64,000 bases of DNA from Parasponia andersonii. Lineage: Eukaryota; Streptophyta; Magnoliopsida; Rosales; Cannabaceae. Below, one piece after another: positions 58,250 to 64,000 of the stretch (position 1 is its first letter; each line of letters begins with the position of its first letter). The stretch covers positions 585,877 through 649,876 of the forward strand of contig JXTB01000232.1 of NCBI GenBank assembly GCA_002914805.1, read 5' to 3'. The notes under the pieces were generated by a model. That model saw only the letters and a list, made by a program, of their open reading frames with translations. It made no database searches and had not been told where the DNA came from. The position numbers and the translations under genes are program-made.

Positions 58250-60088
58250 CAGCCCCAGCTTTATGTCTTAGTGAGGGATTGGATGGTGATATAATTCACA
58301 GTATTCATGCTTTTAACTTATAAAACATTTAAGTTGCTTAACTACTTTACCTTTTTTTTTCCCCCCCTCAACGACTTGCGTTTCATTTTTTGATCCACAT
58401 CGGTGTTAGGCACTGGTTTGGCACTTTCCCAGGTCACAACCTTTAATAATCATCATAACATATGCAAATTGTGACTTTTTTTTTTAAAAAACTTCTGAAT
58501 TTGATTAATATTGTGAGACTCAAAGTAATCATGGGTCATTTCATGTCCATTCTAAGTAAGCTGTTATTGTCTTTTCAAAGTCTTGAATAGCAAGGGATAA
58601 ATAAAAGTGTGGTGTTTGGTTGGGATAGAAACGCTCGAGTGCTTTGAGGTATGGGCATGTTTGCGGTGCTTGATTCGCTTTTTGGCCTTACAAGATTTGA
58701 TTTTACATCACCTTTTGAAAAGGATGACTAGAAATTCTTGATGCATACATACAAATGTACAAGCCATGTGATTTTTCTTTACTTTACCAAACTGTCAAGA
58801 GCATTCATTTTCTTTTTCTGTTATTCATGCACCAAGTTGACAAGAATAGTAAATGTAATAAATTATCTGCAGAAATTGATAAAAAATGTACTGTTATAAA
58901 TTTAAGTTGAGCGGCTAGAAACAGAGAAATTTTATGTTTCTGCATCTGTAAGTCATGAAAATAGAGCGAGGATAGTTTGGTTGGATGACCAAATATACTT
59001 GCAGAACAATAAAAAACCTGTCATGGTTACTGTGAAGCAGTAAATAATTGACATGGTCATAATGTACTGTTTATAGCCCTTTGAAGAATTTCCAATAGTA
59101 TCTAACTTAACTCATTCTCGAAAGAGCATTAAAGCAATGTATGGAACTCAACCTGAAGTGTCTAAAAATTTAACCATTAAAAAAAGATGAGGCGAAAATG
59201 TGTTCCATTAATAGAACTAAGATTAAGACACTTGCATGGATCTACAATTTCCAAGACCATAAAGAACATGACCAAGCTTTGACAACTAAAAACGAGAGTT
59301 GACATAGGATTTAGGAAGGTAATGTCCTAGGTCATATTTCTCACTTTCCAGTTATTATCCTAACCAAAAAAAAAAAAATAAATTACAAGTATGCAATGGC
59401 TAATTCATAGCACCATGCGTCTCTATCCATCTTTAAAGACCTTATTTTTCCTCTCATCTATCCATTTTTTTAAGCTCGGAGTAGAACTAAAGCACATAGT
59501 AGCTAGAGATACTCAAATGGTGCTCGCATGTAATCCTTGGTTGGGGCTTATTGAGGGCATGGTCTATTTTTTTTAGTAATAATAGTAATTCTGTTTTCAC
59601 ACTAATTTAGTAATTTCCGTTGTCTTTTTTTTTTTTTCTTTTGTTTTTTTGCTAGATAAATGACCAAGTATGTTAGGTTTTCCAGTGGGATCAACTGATA
59701 TGCTAGGTCTTCAGTCAGTAGTATATACTTGATTTATGAACTGATAAGTCATCTATACCAATTATTTGGTTATAAAGAATATATGTATACTCATATTATA
59801 TAAAAGTAAGCTGAATTGTTAAAAACAGCCATTTTGCTAAAGAGGTCCAACTACCATTCAACAATAGAGCCCAAGTTGCCAATATACAAGTCGATCAGGC
59901 CCAATCAAGCCTGAATCCATGACTAAGAGCCCATTTAGAAGTGAGCATAGTCACCTTGGATTGTTCCTTCCCACGCCTTAGTATTACTCCTCCTCCACTT
60001 GGAAGTGAGTGGATAGGATGTACATGTACTAGAGTGATAAAGCTCAAGCCTTTGAGTTGCAGTTAAATCTTTGGGTAGGAACTCAGTT
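58250..60088. other. Intergenic
   Basis: No gene recognised. The last ~150 bp (from about 59930) is less AT-rich and probably includes the LTD promoter and 5' UTR. Confidence 0.5.
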
Positions 60089-61273
60089 ATGGCTTCAATC
60101 CCATGTACTACTTCCACAACCCACCTGGCCTTAAACCCCAAATCCTGCACTTCTTCACCTCCTGCTCTCCCCAAATTCAACACCCACTTTGTGAGTGGCA
60201 GAAGAAGTAGTAGTAGTAGGCTTGGATGGGTTAGATCCTCCTCAGGTATTGGTCCCTCCAATGGGTCCAGAGCCAAGTGTTGGTTCAAATTTGGCAAAAA
60301 TGGTGTTGATGCCGAAGGAGCTGGCATTTATGGCAGCCAGTCCCGTGATGATTTTGATAGAGATGATGTTGAACAGGTGTCTTTTTTTTTTAATTTTTTT
60401 TTATTTTAAATATAAATACGTGATTCTTTGCTTATCTTTTTGGTGTTTATTATTATTGAAACTTGAAAGTGACCATTTATTCTAGAGTAATGTAATGTTT
60501 TGTCAACTGGGTTTTGATGGAAATTTCAAAAAACATAGTATAATTATGAGGTACTGCTTGGGACTTTTGAACATTTACTTCAATGGAGGGGAGAATTCTG
60601 CACTTTTGTGTATGATCAATATCTTAGGAATGTTGTACAGTTTAGGAAAAAAGAACAAGTACTTATTTTATTTGTGCATTAAGATCTTGGTCTTGGAAAA
60701 CGCAGTGGTAAGTGCTAGCTCAAATTCATTTACCATGAAGCACTTGGTTGTGGTGGTTGTGTTTCAGTACAATCCCATGGGTCTTTTGGCTTGGTGCTCT
60801 TAATTCAAACCCTTTTGCAAATACTCAATTTTGTTTAGCACCATTATAATTTTTTGTCATCTTCTAATGAAAACTATGAATATAGTATGGTTGTAGTCAG
60901 TGAAAACTAGTCAATGAAAACTATGAATATAGTATGGTTGTAGTCAGTGAAAACTAGTCTGAAACATGGAACATTAAAGGTCATTTTTTCATTTTAACTT
61001 CGATTTCTTTTACAGTATTTCAACTACATGGGGATGCTTGCTGTAGAGGGTTCATACGATAAAATGGAAGCTCTTTTAAGCCTCAACATTCATCCAGTAG
61101 ATATTCTGCTCATGATGGCTTCCTGGGAAGGTGACAAGCCAAAAATTGAGGAGTTACTGAGAGCTGGAGCCAAGTACGATGTCAAGGATGGCGATGGTCG
61201 AACGGCAATTGATAGAGCTGCTAGTGATGAAATCAAGGACTTCATTCTTAATTTTTCAGTTCAAAAAGCATGA
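60089..61273 (+). CDS. LTD: LHCP translocation defect protein (LTD/GDC1), chloroplast
   Basis: Two exons, 60089-60376 and 61016-61273 (donor CAG|gtgtct, acceptor acag|TATTTC), give 181 residues. Residues 1 to about 65 are a Ser/Thr-rich chloroplast transit peptide starting MASIPCTTST. The mature part 'CWFKFGKNGVDAEGAGIYGS' and 'YFNYMGMLAVEG' is nearly the Arabidopsis LTD sequence as I recall it, followed by an ankyrin-like repeat ('PKIEELLRAGAKYDVKDGDG'). LTD hands light-harvesting chlorophyll proteins from the inner-envelope TIC machinery to the cpSRP pathway for thylakoid insertion. The first in-frame ATG is at 60089. The intron contains a 47-bp tandem duplication. Confidence 0.93.
60867..60960 (+). 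repeat. Two-copy 47-bp tandem repeat in the LTD intron
   Basis: The unit starting 'atgaaaactatgaatatagt' and ending 'gtgaaaactagtc' occurs at 60867 and 60914, essentially identical, so it is recent. Confidence 0.95.
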
Positions 61274-61522
61274 TGTTGATAAACTTTCAAATCACAGTTC
61301 TTATTATTGTATTTTTGTTCTTTTTTTCATTGTAATTTTTCTGAGCTTCAAATTTTGTTCTTTCTGCTTTTGCCATCAAATCTACATCTTTACCATGCAG
61401 CAAGTGAAATTCACATTCTTTTCCACTTGGTCGTTTTCGGGGTCAAAACATTCAAATTCTGTGTAGAAAGAAAGACATGACATGTACAAGAATTGGTGAC
61501 AAGAGAAATGATTTATAATTAG

Positions 61523-61550
61523 TTTTTTTTTTTTGGGGGGGGGGGGGGGG
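61523..61550. repeat. T12 run followed by G16 run
   Basis: An uninterrupted T tract turns directly into an uninterrupted G tract. It lies in the 3' flank between LTD and the lipocalin gene. Length may be affected by sequencing error. Confidence 0.8.
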
Positions 61551-61782
61551 TGTGTTGGGGAATCTAAGACTCGCCGGATAATGCTACCAGTTAGCCTTTT
61601 ATGTGGTTAAAGGGCTGCATTTAGTGGTTGAGAGTTGGCTGTTAAAAGCTGATATTAGTGTCAAGAATAACGCATTCGACAATATTAACACAATAAGATG
61701 GAAGAATTTATTGACTTTCTTAAGTTTCTGTATACATTAAATACAGAAGTGGCTTACAAGTTTATTACGTTGCCCTGAGAAA

Positions 61783-63975
61783 CTACTTGAAATAAAGCTC
61801 AACCAGCTTCTTTAGAGTGTCAAATACACTAGTAAAAGGGTTAAACTCAATCGGGGCGTTCAATCCCAGATCAGGAAACTGGTTCGTTAGAGCTTGTTGC
61901 ATTCCTGACATTGACATCATCGCAGCGAGCTGACTATTCGACATTACTTGGCAGTCTTGTGGGGTGTCCTTGATTTTGCTCGGATCATATCCAAAGTTCG
62001 CCAAGTAAGATTTGTATTTCTCTATGAATTTGGGTCCAGGATCAGGCGTCCTTGAGTATATCTGAAATTTGAATCCAAATACAGTTTCTATGGTCACTCA
62101 TAGGACAAAATGTTAAGATCTCCCAACCAAAAAGAGACAACTTGCACAAAGTAGATAGTGTGGTAACAAGTAAAGGCAACTTTTCACTCTAGATTGATAT
62201 GAACTGGAATATCGGTATCGAGTGAATTCTTACCTGTATAAAACTTCTGTCTTTCGCTCCGGAAACAAGAGCAAAATTGTCGTAATCGGTTGCAATCACA
62301 TCATATGGCTCCTTAGGAATGAAAGGCAATGTTGGGAAACGCAGAAAACATTTCTCTTTAATCATCTCTTGTTTTTCCAGCTGTGTCTCATTTTTCTCCA
62401 AATCATACTCTGAAAGGCATTGGACCTTTCCCCTTATACCCGTTATATATCCATCAGGGCCTCCATGAACACAAAAGGTGTCAACCTGGATTGATGGCGC
62501 CTCCATATCAAATGTATATACACCCTGCATTTTTTATAACTCCATATATTAAAGCATTCCTGTATATTTTTTTGTAGTTTTGACTGAATGAACATAAGAA
62601 CAATCTTCATTTTGTTTAGATTACATCATGTAGCACAAAATATATTCATCTCGGCTTCCTAAATATGTCTATGGCTAACCAAACAAGTTTTACAAATCCA
62701 CAGCTAAATCAGATTCTACTGAGAACAAGAAGTAAGGTTTCTTCTATGCATTCGTGTCTATTACTTTCTTGAAGGAACAGTGTGAGCATCAAGAGTCACA
62801 AATCACAACTATACATACCCTTTTGCATTTACCTGCGTGCAGTGGCAATCTTCCTGACCTTGTCCGGCGAATCCACGTTTAAGAGAAGCTACTTCAAACC
62901 ATCTCCCAGAATATTTGACAGGATCAAAATCCTTAGCCGTCATGCCTCTCATCATCATTAGCCTCCCACCTCCTTTGTCCAAATTCTCATCAAGCGGAAG
63001 AGGTGGCAAATTACTTGCTGCACTTGCAAGTTGGCATATATTTCCTTGATGGGGAACATCAGCAGCAACGGCCTGACAATAAAAATCAGTGTAACTTTGG
63101 GACTAAATCCGTTGTCAAACTAGCTGAATTTAACTTCAACTCAAATCAGTTATGGCTTAAACCAAAATTTTGTAAGAAGCCAAAAATGAATACCAATTTT
63201 TCGTCTAACAACTTTCAGAACAATTTGATAAGGGAAGGACTCAAAATCTAAGACAAATGTGCAATTTTGGGATCTCATAAAATAATTGGTCCTACACATA
63301 TCCCTTCATGCCCACGAACTAGTGATAAGAATCTTCACTTTTTCCTCAAGCCAAACACATTTTTCTTGAGTTTTCCCTAATAGAATATAACTAGAATTTA
63401 TAATAATATTAGAAGATAATAAACCCAACTAACCTGGTTTATTTGGGAGATAAAGATCAAAGAAGCAGCAAGACCAGATAAGACATGTCTGGTCAGGAGC
63501 TTACTAGATGGAGGCTGCTCAATTGAGGACTTCACCATTATTTTACCAGGCATTCCCCTGGATTACCAGGACAATGAATTTCAATTAATTATAGGCACAA
63601 GATTAAGAGACAGAAGAAACAAAGTTGGACTAGCAAAAAACAGAAAAAAATCAAGTTTAATAGACTGAAAAGAGAAAAATCGAACTTCTATAACAAGTAC
63701 AAGCTTCTTAAAGGAAAATTATGAGCAACCCAGTGGAGCAAAACAAGAACCCAGCACAACCCATATCAGCATTTGCAGCAACATCAGTGTGTGTACACAA
63801 ACATAAATAAAAACCCAGAAAAAAGGGATCACAGAAGATGCAGATTGAATGAAAAATTGGGACCAGACAAGAAAAATACTCTAGCTTTGTGGTACCTGGA
63901 GCTGGAGAGAGAGGAAACAGCAGGAGAAAAACAGGAATGGAGAACTGGCAGTGCCTGTAGAAGAGCTTGCACCAT
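61783..63975 (-). CDS. LCNP: Chloroplastic lipocalin (CHL/LCNP)
   Basis: Five exons on minus: 63975-63896, 63557-63434, 63072-62833, 62524-62234, 62061-61783; 337 residues, all GT-AG. The N-terminus (about residues 1-70) is a Ser/Leu-rich targeting region with a hydrophobic stretch ('LSGLAASLIFISQ') that suits a thylakoid-lumen bipartite signal. The lipocalin motif 'SGRWFEVASLKRGFAGQG', paired cysteines (DCHCTQ, DTFCVHG, VQCLSE, EKCFLRF) and the second motif 'VIATDYDNFALVSGAKD' are intact, with the conserved end 'FTSVFDTLKKLV'. The plant lipocalin in the lumen is needed for qH photoprotective quenching and protection against lipid peroxidation. The start codon is directly preceded by a run of A that reaches the window end, so the 5' UTR is not complete here. 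Confidence 0.93.
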
Positions 63976-64000
63976 TTTTTTTTTTTTTTTTTTTTTTTTT

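Noticed and set aside
59391..59576. 61-codon plus frame upstream of LTD
   Set aside because: Short, no motif, in AT-rich spacer.
34340..63975. Functional cluster of organelle genes (POLI, LTD, lipocalin)
   Set aside because: They are spread over 30 kb with unrelated genes and transposons between; plant nuclear genes of this kind are not clustered by pathway, so coincidence is the simplest reading.

Overview
This window is nuclear DNA from a eudicot plant, probably a woody or rosid-type genome. The evidence is intron-rich genes with GT-AG splice sites, plant-specific proteins (organellar DNA polymerase I, SPIRAL2/TORTIFOLIA1, LTD, chloroplast lipocalin, RLCK-VII kinase, plant mobile domain protein), AT-rich spacers, and a dense mixture of decayed transposable elements. 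Three single N bases (13495, 14910, 29753) mark it as draft assembly. All gene identities come from reading translations and recalling family features; no search was run.

Layout. 1-12.1 kb is a transposon graveyard. It holds LTR-like debris, two MITEs (2442-2672, 3001-3197), a 5'-truncated Ty3/gypsy chromovirus with its 3' LTR (5432-10884), and directly abutting it a decayed LINE (10885-12080). 12.4-15.7 kb carries a divergent pair: an Ole e 1-like secreted protein (minus) and, on plus, a TATA plus telo-box promoter followed by three paralogous C/D-box snoRNA candidates. 17-22.6 kb is again debris: a second gypsy fragment, an F-box pseudogene, a hAT-like MITE, a 139-bp tandem duplication and a 0.9-kb foldback element flanked by A-tracts.

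22.6-28.5 kb has an intronless plant mobile domain gene and a five-exon PBL-type receptor-like cytoplasmic kinase. 28.5-34 kb is AT-rich spacer with small repeats. 34-46.3 kb has two large convergent genes: a 12-exon organellar DNA polymerase I (plus) and a 6-exon SPR2/TOR1 microtubule-associated protein (minus).

46.7-55.3 kb is dominated by related MITEs and an approximately 6.9-kb Mutator-like element (MULE). The MULE has long terminal inverted repeats and a mudrA-like transposase pseudogene (minus) split by an approximately 1.65-kb solo LTR. A second, convergent gene, a GRF-zinc-finger/transmembrane/coiled-coil protein, sits in the position that mudrB occupies in maize MuDR.

57.2-58.2 kb contains two apparently paralogous small genes tail to tail with overlapping stop codons. 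60-64 kb contains two chloroplast genes, LTD (LHCP import) on plus and chloroplastic lipocalin on minus.

The functional genes do not form a pathway. Three (POLI, LTD, lipocalin) encode organelle-targeted proteins, but this looks like coincidence. The most interesting items are the two-gene MULE, the snoRNA trio sharing a D' guide, the overlapping-stop paralog pair, and CT-repeat tracts just inside the 5' splice site in three unrelated genes.
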